Of a stretch of DNA of 64,000 bases, positions 34,097 to 44,640 are shown in pieces; positions within the stretch are counted from its first letter, which is position 1, and every line of letters starts with the position of its first letter. A program made the position numbers and the translations under genes. The stretch covers positions 1 to 64,000 of the forward strand of contig ML991857.1 of assembly GCA_010094025.1 (NCBI GenBank), written 5' to 3'. Source of the stretch: Viridothelium virens (taxonomy: Eukaryota; Ascomycota; Dothideomycetes; Trypetheliales; Trypetheliaceae). The notes under the pieces were generated by a model, which worked only from the letters and a program-made list of their open reading frames with translations, made no database searches and was not told the DNA's origin.

Positions 34097-35835
34097 ATGG
34101 ACCGTATTCGCTCTTTATCCTCTCGAAAGCGCTTGTGGTTCATTCGGTCGCTCATCCTGTCCTTCGTAACTCTAGTCTTCCTGGCGACCTGGGTATGTTT
34201 CTTCCCACTTCGTGCTTTGGAATCACATCCTTTCCTGTGGTCAAATTGCGACTCATATCCTTCAAGCCCCTGGAATATTCCTCTATGTCTTTGCTGACGA
34301 ATTTGATAGAGTCTATACGGATCAAGCCGGTGGTCAATACCTCGTACGACCAGCACGTCGTCATCTTTTCTCCATTTGCTTATTCCGGCGAACCAAGCGA
34401 ATACCAATCTCTGTAAGACTCTTCTGAGTGCTGCCATTGCTGGGTATTCGACACCAGTCTTGATCAACTGGGAAACGGAATTCAATAGCACTGAATTGGT
34501 TGATGGGGGCTCACATTTGGCCAAGATCTCGGGTGTATTAGAATGGTTGGATACACTACGTCCCGAACGGGACGACGATCTTGTGCTGATGGTGGATGGG
34601 TATGACGTTTGGTTTCAGTTGCGACCCGAAACCTTGATCAGACGCTATAATCAGATCAACCAGGAGGCAGCAGCTCGAACAAAACAGCGATTAGGGCCTG
34701 CATTCAAGAAGGAGCGCCTGCAGCAGAGTGTCATTTTCTCTGCTCAGAAGAGATGTTTTCCTTGGTCGGATGACGCAATTCCCTGCTATGCGGTACCAGA
34801 GTCAGCATTACCTCCAGATGTCTACGGGCCTGATACCGACATCCAGATAGACCCTGATTGGCCCTACCAAACGATAAGACCACGGTGGATCAATTCAGGT
34901 ATGTACCAGAGCCTCGCTCGTGAATGAGAGCTAGAGTGAATACTGACTGTGAAGGTATCATTATTGGTCCTGTTGCCCAAATGCGATCCATGTTCCACCG
35001 CACCCTCCAAAAACTTCATGAGGACCCCAATTTCGGCAGTGACCAGCGTCTCTTCAATTCTGTATTCGGAGAGCAGGAATATCAACGAGAAGTCATGCGC
35101 CAACGCTATCATTCACCACTTTCCCATCTCCATTCCTCCAACTCTTTCCTCTCACGCACAGATGTTGCCCAAATGCCACACTACTCGTCGTCCCCGCTCG
35201 ACTTTGGCATCTCTCTCGACTACTTCTCATCTCTTGGACATGCCACTGTTTTTGCCGAGACGGACTCGGCTTGGTTCCTACATTCCGACAAGACCTTGCG
35301 AGGCAGCGAACCCTTGCAACTTCCCGATCCACACCCCCTTGGTGCTTCGCACATTCAGTCACTGTCAGATGATATCAAACAGTCACTGCCTCCATTCGCG
35401 GGAACCGGTAATCAGAAGGCTTGGGAAGATGTCCCACTATATACAAATCTATACACTGGGGTGACGCCAGCAATCATTCATAACAACGCGCATCGCTATG
35501 GGTTGAAGAGCGTCAGGGAGACAGCGTGGGACCAGATGTGGTTCTTCCCCCGCGCCCGCGAAATGCTAGACTTAGCCATTCAGAAAGGCACTCAGCCTCT
35601 TGCGGTGACGAAGGATTTGCGAATGGATCCGGCGAAGAACGAGAACCGTGTGAGGAGGTGGTGGAGTGCGGTAGAATTGAAGGGAGGTGCGTGGAGTGGG
35701 AAGGAGAGAGAGGGGGGGAGATGGTTGCGATTTGGCGACATGTGCCCCGATGCGGAGGCATTGTTTAGGGATCAGAAAGGCGAGTGGGTAGATCCGATAC
35801 AGGACGTGGCGTGGGCGTTGAAGGATAGTCCTTAG
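34097..35835 (+). CDS. Golgi type II glycosyltransferase, DGYD (PLOD-like) family
   Basis: Exons 34097-34192, 34310-34898 and 34955-35835 encode 521 residues. The N-terminus is a classical type II signal anchor: basic tail RKRLWFIRS, then a helix to about residue 31. The lumenal domain matches the second half of the upstream fusion step by step: LLIPANQANTNLC, YSTPVLINWE, VDGYDVWFQLRPE with Asp128 and Asp131, PRWINSGIIIGP, FGSDQRLFN, and MWFFPRAREMLDLA. Both conserved Asp residues of DGYD could bind the metal and UDP-sugar. The first intron follows the anchor exon directly, the same place where the fusion gene has its junction intron. The likely site is the Golgi; donor and acceptor are not known. 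Confidence 0.85.
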
Positions 35836-35968
35836 CGGTGGCGATTGGAAAGAAATGTAGATCGTCATGGGGATCATAATTGTATTGCAATGTCTTCTTG
35901 GATACACTTCGTCAGTGGATAAATTCAGATCAACTCTTAAGTGGCAGAACTGCTCTCTTCGGACTCCT

Positions 35969-36045
35969 GTGTAACTCACGCCCAAAAGCAGAAATAGATT
36001 TTGTATGAGGTTACTTTGTGCTTGAAGATTCTTCACTATGATCGC
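35969..36045 (+). repeat. Direct repeat, left copy, upstream of HET gene
   Basis: The block GTGTAACTCACGCCCAAAAG, then TTTTGTATGAGGTTACTTTG and CTTGAAGATTC. The same block, in the same orientation, lies at 38730-38809. Many of the differences are A/G or C/T changes. Confidence 0.75.
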
Positions 36046-36089
36046 AGACAAAGTGACCTTGCCATACACCTGAATGGCTTGGCGGCCTT

Positions 36090-36240
36090 GGCGCGCTGAC
36101 TCGGCAAATTTCGGCCGGCTCAACCTCAGCTTAACTCAGCTCAGGCTTGCACCGCCATAGCTCAGGCTTGTACCGCCACAGCTCACGCCCTGCTCAGCTC
36201 TGCTCAGTTGCGCTCAGTTGTGCTCAGCTTTACTTATATG
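36090..36240 (+). repeat. GC-rich dispersed repeat, right copy, with GCTCAG-rich tail
   Basis: It starts with GCGCGCTGACTCGGCAAA and contains ACCGCCATAGCTCA, matching the copy at 26440-26512. It then expands into many GCTCAG/GCTCAGTTG units up to about 36230. Confidence 0.65.
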
Positions 36241-37134
36241 GTGTCCAAAAATCATCTAGGGCTGAGCACCCATAAGATCTACTTAATTTTACTACATGTC
36301 CCAGTTTTAGGAACTATTCGTTTTTTATTAAGGGAAGGGACCATGGAAGCGCAGCACGTGACCCACACCACCTACCTACGTCCCGCGTCTTCACCTTCAT
36401 GTTCACCTTGCCAGCTTCTTCATCTTCAGACATCAGACAGAGTGAATTTAGACTACCTTACTACTTTTGTTTCACTATGGGACCCGCCAACACTTTTGTA
36501 CGCCCATTGAAAACATATTCTTACTTTTACGTGACCATTGTAGGGATCCTAAAACTGAGCTCCTGTTAAAGTCTTGGATACCTCAGATCTTTGGCCTCTG
36601 GTGTAGTAGAGTAAGCTACTATAAGCCATCTGCCTCTATCTGAAAGTCTTGGTAAATTCAAGACAAGTTCATCGACTTGTAGGCCAAGTCAAGCTGAAAG
36701 ATTTGAAGGCGGTGGCTTATGGTTTGCTCCGCCACAACTCCCCAACAAACCGCAACAAGCTAAGGCCAAAGTAAACATCACTCCCACATGCATTACGCTG
36801 TATATTGGAGACAATTCCGATTCCGATGTTTGGTTCAATCGGGCAGTGAGTGCAGAAGATGCAGAGAGGAGAACCCATAGGTTTACGCTGTTCTCCGCCA
36901 GAGCCTCACAGCCGCTCAAGAGTGTTACAGGGCTGATTCTATAGATAATTCAGCGCATGGTGACGTCTAACTATCAGGCTGCATCCGACTCAGCCTCGTC
37001 GATAGCAGAGTACTAATAGAGTTCCCTTGACGGATACTGCTTCTCTGGCAGCGGAGAGGATTACTAGCTTTAGGCAAACGTTAGTATCTCCCTTCTTATT
37101 AGCTAAACAGCATCCAGAACTAGCCATGTCGGGC
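36241..37134. other. Intergenic upstream of HET gene
   Basis: About 890 bp. It has GGGCTGAGCACCCAT near 36258, similar to 17930, and no supportable gene. The last part is the HET promoter. Confidence 0.4.
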
Positions 37135-38328
37135 ATGCGATTGCTCAATGTCCATAGCCTTCAAGTTGAAGACTTCACCAAGCGGCCTGCACCACAGTAT
37201 GTCATTCTATCGCACCGATGGGTAGATAACGAGCCCAAGTTTCAAGACTTTGAAGAGATGCATTCACTTCAAGCGACCACCACCAACACACAACGTCTGG
37301 CGGCCTTACGGAATTGCAACAACGGCAACTTTGGGGCGAATGATGGCTTCGCAAAAGTAGCGTGGGCATGCAAAATGGTACGAGAGCGGCAGCACGGTGT
37401 ACAATATCTATGGGCTGATACATGCTGTATCAACAAGAACAATCTTGAGGACCCAAAGGAGACGAGTCGGGCGATCAACTCGATGTTCGACTGGTACCAC
37501 AACGCCGTCGAGTGTTATGCTTACCTTGGAGACACGTCTGGGAAGAATGCTATGCGCAACAGTGTCTGGTTTAAAAGGGGATGGACCCTCCAAGAACTTC
37601 TTGCGCCGTCACGTTTGCAATTTTTTGATCAGCGGTGGACGGATCTGGGTACTCGAAGCGATAATATCGATGCGATTTGGGAAGCAACCTCGATCGACCA
37701 AAAATATCTCAATGGTGATGAGCAGTTCCGAAGTGCCTGCATCGCCACAAAGATGAGCTGGGCGGCGAATCGGACTACTGCCTTGGCAGATGATAGAGCG
37801 TACTGCATGCTTGGCCTGTTTGGTGTCCATATAGAAGCTCCGTATGGTGAAGGCATGAAAGCTTTCCTACGCTTGCAAGAGGAGCTAGTCAACCGGACAA
37901 ACGACGAGTCAATCTTCGCGTGGTACGACGCTTCGATCGTACAAAATGGACTCCTGGCTCCATCTCCGAAGTGCTTTGAGGGCTGCGGACAGTTGACGGT
38001 CAATTCCGCGAAATTTCGGCCACGGAAAAGCTATAGCGCCATTAAAGAGGGCATCGAATTTTGGCTGCCATCTTTCTTGCCAGACCATGCGAACGGTGCC
38101 GACTGGAACGATCTCATAGCCAATAAGCGAAAGTCATTCGATCTTAGGCTCAACTGCTGGAGACCAGATGGAAGAACGGTTGTGATCAAACTTCGGAAGG
38201 AAAAGGGGAAGTGGCGCCGAACGCAGTGTGATCAAGAGTTCACCATCAATAAGGCTCCACGCAGTAGCGAGAGTATTTTCGGAATAGGGACAAAGGCGAG
38301 GCCAGCTCAAATTTCACACAATGTCTGA
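37135..38328 (+). CDS. HET-domain (heterokaryon incompatibility) protein
   Basis: An intronless gene for 397 residues from MRLLNVHSLQ; the ATG at 37126 would add three residues. The HET domain shows its three blocks: YVILSHRW, then YLWADTCCINKNN...AINSMFDWYHNAVECYAYLGD, then SVWFKRGWTLQELLAPSRLQFFD. The C-terminal half contains the DRAYCMLGLFGVHIEAPYGEG segment usual for this group and ends with a beta-rich region. There are no WD, ankyrin or NACHT parts. HET domains trigger a cell-death reaction when different strains fuse and are thought to be TIR-like. This gene lies between two 80 bp direct repeats and beside the UDP-sugar island. The partner is unknown. Confidence 0.88.
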   Translation: MRLLNVHSLQVEDFTKRPAPQYVILSHRWVDNEPKFQDFEEMHSLQATTTNTQRLAALRNCNNGNFGANDGFAKVAWACKMVRERQHGVQYLWADTCCINKNNLEDPKETSRAINSMFDWYHNAVECYAYLGDTSGKNAMRNSVWFKRGWTLQELLAPSRLQFFDQRWTDLGTRSDNIDAIWEATSIDQKYLNGDEQFRSACIATKMSWAANRTTALADDRAYCMLGLFGVHIEAPYGEGMKAFLRLQEELVNRTNDESIFAWYDASIVQNGLLAPSPKCFEGCGQLTVNSAKFRPRKSYSAIKEGIEFWLPSFLPDHANGADWNDLIANKRKSFDLRLNCWRPDGRTVVIKLRKEKGKWRRTQCDQEFTINKAPRSSESIFGIGTKARPAQISHNV

Positions 38329-39133
38329 TGATTGTGCTTACATTTGCATTCTTACGTTTTGCGATCAGGATCGTGTTATCCTGCACGGGGGCTGAATTTA
38401 TTTGCTACAGCGCTAGGTTTTCTTGGAGTAAGGTAAAATACCTATCTACTAGTGGTTCTCTAATTCTATTCTACTATTGTATTTTAAATTGCGTACATAA
38501 GAGTGATACTGATGTCTCCTGCAATTGGGTCGATGGAAGACTGCTGCAAACCTGCGGCTCCTAATTGATCGGGAATGCACAAGGCTCTAGGACTGAGTCC
38601 CGTGGAGAGGTGCTTCAAGGTGCTATCAAAGCTTCAGGATGGCCTCCAGTACGGTACCTTAGAGTAGTCCACGGCATTTGCTCAGTAACATCTCAGGCTG
38701 CCGATTCGGCGTTCAAGTTATAAGGTAATGTGTGACCCACGCCCAAAAGCCGGGGTGAATTTTGTAAGAGGTTACTTTGTCCTTGAAGATTCCCCGCTAA
38801 TACTCTGCGTTGGTCGGCAAAGCAAAGCGTTTGGTGGATGATCTGCGACCGGCGCCATCCCTGCCGCATCCGCTTTTTAACCCTTCAAATTTTCCACATT
38901 GAATTGGCTTCAAAGCGCTGTTTCGAACCGGCTATATTTGATGTACACACAAGTACTGTAATGATCTTCCGCCTCTGATGTCCTACCATTTTAGACGTTT
39001 GATAAGGATGCCCATTCCGCTCGTTTGCGCACTGTCCAGATGCAGTTCTCCCTTGAATTATCTTAGAGTCGCTGTCCATTCACCCTCATAAGCTTTTCAC
39101 CTTGAACCATTTACCATTATAGCCTTTCACATC
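38329..39133. other. Intergenic with direct repeat copy
   Basis: About 800 bp that include the right copy of the repeat (38730-38809) and the promoter of the galactanase gene. No gene was seen. Confidence 0.4.
38730..38809 (+). repeat. Direct repeat, right copy, downstream of HET gene
   Basis: GTGTGACCCACGCCCAAAAG, then TTTTGTAAGAGGTTACTTTG and CTTGAAGATTC. It pairs with 35969-36045; the two copies enclose the HET gene and about 2.7 kb. Confidence 0.75.
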
Positions 39134-40270
39134 ATGCTTGGACGCTTTCTCTTCCGTACGCTGCCGTTTCTTGCAGCTATGAGCGGTGCAGCTACCGCCA
39201 TAGTTCACGGGCATGACCTCTCGTCGGTAACACAGATGGAACAAGACCAAGGAGCCAACTGGTACACTACATCAGGACAGAAGTCGACGATCGAAAGCAT
39301 TCTGGGTGATGGCGGTATGGATAGCGTGCGGCTCCGGTATTATTGAGAAAGCCTTCGAATGCGATACCACTAACTTTTATTGACGCCGAATCATAGGCTC
39401 TGGACAGCAGATGAGTATGGACTCAGTTATACGCTCGCGCTGGCTCAGCGCTTCTACAAAGAAGGCTACAAAATCTACTTGGATATGCACTTCTCGGACA
39501 ATTGGGCAGATCCCAGCAAGCAGGCGATACCCGCGGCTTGGTCTTCCTCGTCCATTACTACACTTGCGAGCCAACTACAAACTTATGTTCGACAGACTCT
39601 GACGTCTTTTCACAACGGCGGGGTCCAGGTCGAGATCCTTGCGCTTGGGAATGAGATCCGCAACGGCATGCTTTGGCCTCTCGGTCAGATCAGCGGCAGC
39701 TCCTACACCAATTTCGCGATTCTTTGGGCTGCTGCTCGCGCAGGAGTCAACGATGCTGTGAGCGCCGGTGTACCGAAGCCACAAGTCATGATTCACCTTG
39801 ACGATGGATGGAATGAGTCGCTCATGGCATCCTGGTTCAAGGGTGTCTTTGCTACCGGCAAAGTCAAGACGTCCGATGTCGATGTGTTCGGCTTCTCCTT
39901 CTACCCGTTTTACGGCACTAGCGCCACGATCTCGAATCTCCAGGCTAGCTTGAACAATCTCGCGAGCACGTACGGTAAGCCGATGTATGTTGCGGAGACT
40001 GACTGGCCTGTTGAGTGCTCGGGCGTTAGTCTGAGCGCCAACTATCCCACAAGTGCGCAGGGACAGACTGAGTGGGTGCAGGCGATCGAAAGTACTCTCA
40101 CGTCTGTACCCAATGGACTTGGGGCTGGATTATTCTACTGGGAGCCGGGTTTTCTTAATGATTCTAGCTTGGGCAGTAGTTGTACTTCCGCGCTCCTATT
40201 CGATGTTGACTGGTCCGGTTGGCCGACTACTAAAGCTACCGCTCTATCTTCGGTCAACATGTATAAATGA
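39134..40270 (+). CDS. Secreted arabinogalactan endo-beta-1,4-galactanase, GH53
   Basis: Exons 39134-39336 and 39397-40270 give 358 residues. The enzyme cuts beta-1,4-galactan side chains of pectin outside the cell. A signal peptide (MLGRFLFRTLPFLAAMSGAATA) leads into HGHDLSSVTQMEQ, MDSVRLRLW and YLDMHFSDNWADPSKQ. The acid/base is Glu154 in ALGNEIRNGMLWP and the nucleophile Glu268 in YVAETDWP. Both are in family position and length is normal. The intron is 60 nt and phase 2. The HET gene is upstream and the class 3 lipase is downstream on the same strand, without signs of a shared cluster. Confidence 0.93.
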
Positions 40271-41539
40271 AAGTTCCCGTGTTGAACTGCGTGAGCCCCT
40301 ATACCCGATTGCATTGGAATATTTCCCTGTACATACTCTCACCCGCAAATTAATGCAATACTATTCGAATTGTATGAGGAATTCAAGCCTGGTCAGCTGC
40401 CACGAGAATTGTGGATTCCAAAAAATGACTTTCATCCAGGTATGACTTCATGCCGAGCCGTGTCAGCTTACCAGAAAGAATGAGAGTTAGTAAGTTTCGG
40501 ATACCTTTTGGGAGCGCACTATTGAGTTGTATGGAATACACTCGCGAACCCGCATTTGCTCAAAGGGATCTTTATGGCATTTTCGTAGTTTTATGCAGTA
40601 ATGCACGTCATACGGCTTGGTGGTGTGTCCCTTACTGATTTCATTCTAAAAGAGGTTAAGACTGCCCCTTTCGTTGGCCGTTGCAGCGTCCCCGCATTTT
40701 CCATGCCACTGCCGAACTCACCGTTCCACCGGTTCTTGCATGGCTCCAACTTCAACCCTCCAGCCTTACCTTTTGGTAGCGGGATTCTTTCCTAATTCAA
40801 CCAGCAAATGATCGACGCAATGTTGCTAGCAAGATCAGGATTTCACAAGTTGCCCCATCATGTGAAAGAAAGCGTACAGGATAGGTAAAGAGTGACGCAG
40901 AACTTGAATCGGGACAAGCAAACACCTGGCCGCTGTTGTGGATGCTCTGCTGTCCAGGTCCTTGTTTACACGCTTGACCTGCCTTGCTTTTCGACAATAT
41001 GGCACTGATGGATCTTGGACAAGCTGAGGCTGGGTACAAATTCAAAGAGTAATTCACTCTATTTGAGTACCTGTCCAGGTTCCTTTCCACTCTAGTCCTG
41101 GAAAGGGGTGCGGCATTTGCCGTGCCCCATTTGTGTCTGCTGTTACAACATTGGTGTGCTGTTGTCCAAGGCACCAAAACTACCTCTCAATGCACCACAA
41201 CCAATCGCAATGGTATGGTGCACGTACAAGCCTCGGCTCACTGAACATGTCTCTTAAGTTAATCGTTCGGGCGACCACCAAAACAGTGAGTATGTTTTAC
41301 ATGTGAAGGCTTGCATGGAACAGTTGGAAATAAAGTTCAGGAACTAGGAAGGATACGGTTGCCTAGTCATTCATGGAAGGGGACAAGTCAAGGGTTCCTT
41401 ATACCAGTACTTCGCCTAAACATAGGGGCAGAACGACTTCAAATACTGCAATATTGAGCCTTTTTTTTTTTTTATTAATTGTCCCGACATCTTTATTATT
41501 TCTCACTCTCTCGAGTATACAGCAGACTATTTCGTAAAT
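40271..41539. other. Intergenic
   Basis: About 1.27 kb with no supportable gene. A T13 run at 41461-41473 lies 67 bp before the lipase ATG, as expected for a fungal core promoter. Confidence 0.45.
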
Positions 41540-42702
41540 ATGCTTTCTGGATTCTTGACTACTATCGTCCTAGCACCTGTCCTGGTGGCTTCAATGCCGG
41601 CGGATCTGGAGAAGAGAGCATTTCCAGGTAAACGCCTCGCGAAAAGATTTACTCAGTCGGCCCCTGCTTAAATTCTTTTTAGCAACTGCATATGATTACA
41701 ATGAGCTCGTCCGTGCTGCCACTCTATCTTCAGCTGCATATGAGTATGTATCGCAACACTTGTTAAGCTCTAAGGAAGCAGACTGACATGAAGATAGCGG
41801 GTGCCAAATCCAGGCCTTCGACGTTAATATCACTCAGCAGCTTTATGATGTGGCCAGCGATACGCAAGGTTATATTGGATTCAGTCCTTCTGAGCAGCGT
41901 ATTTCCGTTGTACTGCGAGGCTCTACAACACGTATGCTCTTCTGTCAAAAACCTTCAGCTCCTAGCTTATGCCTTCGAAGCTCAGGACTTTGCGAATGAC
42001 ATGGATACTGCTCCTGTTACCCCTGTTTTGTCCGGTGTAAACTTCCCACCAGGCACTCAAGTCATGAACGGCGTCTACACCCCTTGGTTATCTGTTCATA
42101 ACCAAACCATTGCAGAAGTCCGACGACTAATTGGGCTCTACCCTAATTATACCCTAGAGTCGACGGGCCACTCACTCGGTGGCGCCTTAACTTATGTCAG
42201 TGGCTTTTGTATTCTCTCCTTCGCTTCTAACAATCTCATTCCACCATCTCCAGGTTCCTGACATTTACTATAGCTTTCGTACATTTCCTTAGCCCAGAAT
42301 TTTCCCGGGAAGAACATCACTAGCAATGCGCTTGCTGCATTTGCAATTGGCAATGACATATTCGCCAACTTTGGCAGCAGTCAGCAAGGTGAGCTAAGAC
42401 GCGGCAACAATGTCGATGATGGGGTACCGGTAAGATCTTATTTTTGAGCTTTTTGCTCGATAGTGAATAGCGTCGCTAAGTTACGAAACTAGAATACATA
42501 CCCACAGTTCACGCATTATGGCATTGAGTTCTATGGAAATGGTACCCTTGCATCTACTGTTCAGTGCGAAGGGGAGACGGATTCCCAATGTTCAGCAGGT
42601 AACGGGCTGACGTACATTACGCCAGGCCATTTCTTCAGCTTCGGTATCGAGCTTGGTACCACCGGTTGCGGAGGTGGGATCCCGAGTGTACCGACGAAGT
42701 AG
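41540..42702 (+). CDS. Secreted class 3 lipase / feruloyl esterase-like
   Basis: Six exons (41540-41627, 41683-41743, 41798-41931, 41981-42195, 42274-42429, 42493-42702) give 287 residues. The protein is an alpha/beta hydrolase of the fungal lipase class 3 group, which hydrolyses triacylglycerols or feruloyl esters outside the cell. It has a signal peptide, a KR site near residue 27, GCQIQAFDV, VVLRGSTT, the nucleophile elbow STGHSLGGAL with Ser159, and FTHYGIEFYG with the likely catalytic His. Acceptors of introns 3 and 4 were chosen by frame: the nearer AG at 41985 and the one before 42253 would shift it. The C-terminus (TPGHFFSFG) matches the family. All five introns are short. Confidence 0.85.
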
Positions 42703-44068
42703 GAGGATCAGAAATGAAGGATGGTAATGTGGCGAAACCCAAACCCAGAATGTCTGGATATCGTATTAATCTCCATTGGACTAGCTTCTGGAGATAAATT
42801 GTCAAGGGCTGATGAAGTGCTATTTTACCACGCTGCAATAACAGTCTCTCAAATTTGATAAAGAAGCAACATCACGAAGCACTTCTCAAAGGTCGATTTT
42901 CGCACCAGGAATCTTGCCAGTCGATTCCTTCTGAGGAATCAACTCTGACTTGCGCTGATCTTGAATTTAGGCAGTATTCATGTCTTCCTGGCCGATGGGA
43001 TTGTAGAAGCGAAAGCGATTATTAGGGGCTTATCGAGACTTGAGGCCACGAAGCCCCTCCATGCGCTACGCCTCGTGGCCATACCATTGTTCCAGACTCT
43101 CGAAGCCGTTGGTGATGCAATCAATAAGGTGATTACCAGTCCGGAAGGGACAGGCTGAGTCATCTAGGCTCTTGCTGGTAACCGCCTCAGTGGAGTAGCC
43201 TTCATGAACAGCAAAGCCTCCGTTGGCGAGCTTAAGGTTCTGCTTAATGTAAGTATTTGCAACTCTTTTATTGCTGGACGAGACAGCCCTCTTCAGTCGT
43301 AGCCTTCGTAGAATGGAGATTGGTGGTGGTACTGGTAGTACAACGGCGAACATGAGATAAGACTGAATTGAGAAGTGCTGGTGGCCACGGGTCAAGACCT
43401 GTAAATCATATGGTAGAAGCTCCTATATTTCAGCCCTTTCGAATACATTGCTCCCAGCGTGGCTCTGGCAATTTTGGCTGCACAGAAATTATCCAAAGAC
43501 TTGGGCGCTCCAAAGCCGTCTACCTGGTATGGCCGTGAGCTACACACCTACCCGGTACCGAGTAGTATTCGGAAATGGTAGTCGTAGTTCAGGACACCTT
43601 TGGTAATGAGACTCTTGGACTTTGACATCTAACGTCGAAAAAGATCGATGTCTTATGCTTCCGCTTAATTAATGTAATTGTAAGTCTCTAGTCTATCTTC
43701 TGTAAATGATGATCTCACAAGCTGTGAGTGACTAGTATTTGTTTAATGAAAGTAGAGACCTTTGCATCACCCACAGCGCCTAATACAATGCGCGTACCAA
43801 ACGAATGACTCTTTGAAATGGTGTAACAAACAGTGGTATTATTCACAGCATCTTAATCCATCCAGTCATTGCTACCACGGCCATGTGATTGTAGAGACGA
43901 GCCTTCGGAACTCCTCTGCTCCCTGAAACTCTTGCTGTAGCAACATGCCCATAATTCATAAGGCTCCTTCCGCGGAAACCTCTGGCATGACCCAAAAGAA
44001 ATTGTTCTCGAACTCAGTGTCTGTTTCATTGGTCAATCACTTCCTTGCCTTATGTCTGAAGGAACGGC
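42703..44068. other. Intergenic
   Basis: About 1.37 kb. Only chance frames were seen, some with short hydrophobic pieces; nothing is supportable. Confidence 0.4.
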
Positions 44069-44323
44069 CTACCTGGAGAGTATCCACCTCTCGATCAGTA
44101 ACCGCACGATCAGGCCGACGATGAGTATGATGAGATAAGGCTGAAGATTGCAGATGTAACAGCCGGGACACGCATTGTTGCATGATTCATTGCTGAGGAA
44201 GAAGATCTGCCGTACCAAATAGAAAATCAGGACTGCTATAATGTACATGGATGCGGCGATGATGCGATTGAGAATGCTACGACGCTCTGCTTCCGAAGTC
44301 CTTTCAGCCATCGTAGTTGACAA
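44069..44323 (-). CDS. Hypothetical two-helix small membrane protein
   Basis: A frame of 84 residues with a basic N-terminus, two long hydrophobic helices (IIAASMYIIAVLIFYLVRQIFFL and LQPYLIILIVGLIVRLLI) and a CNNACPGCYIC cysteine turn between them. It ends in LSR and TAG. The sequence around the stop (CTCCAG|GTAGGC) could also be a splice donor, so another exon may follow. The composition is clearly that of a membrane protein. I do not recognise the family. Confidence 0.5.
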   Translation of the reverse strand: MSTTMAERTSEAERRSILNRIIAASMYIIAVLIFYLVRQIFFLSNESCNNACPGCYICNLQPYLIILIVGLIVRLLIERWILSR

Positions 44324-44640
44324 TACCAGCCGGCGTCCGTCTTAGCCTAGCGTCGGAGTCGAGGAGAGGATAGAGCGATGGTGATAGAACAGGAAATTCT
44401 CAGAAGCTAACGATAACTTTAAGAAGCTTGAAAGATGAGATGGAGAATTTGTCTGCTTTCGGGTTTGAGAAGTCAGGTAGTGAGAGTATCCTCCAGCGAC
44501 ATCCATGGTTTCCAATCGAGATGGCAAGAAGGGTCGTCCATGTTTGGCCGCAAAAACAGAAACCGAGATGGGGCAGGTGTGATGCTGTTTCCTCTCCTAA
44601 ACGCATTGAAGAGATTAAGAAGCGACTCGCAAATCCCAAC

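Noticed and set aside
17927-36296. GGGCTGAGCRCCCAT shared at about 17930 and 36258 as a mobile-element end
   Set aside because: Only about 16 bp match and the flanks differ, so a common element cannot be supported.
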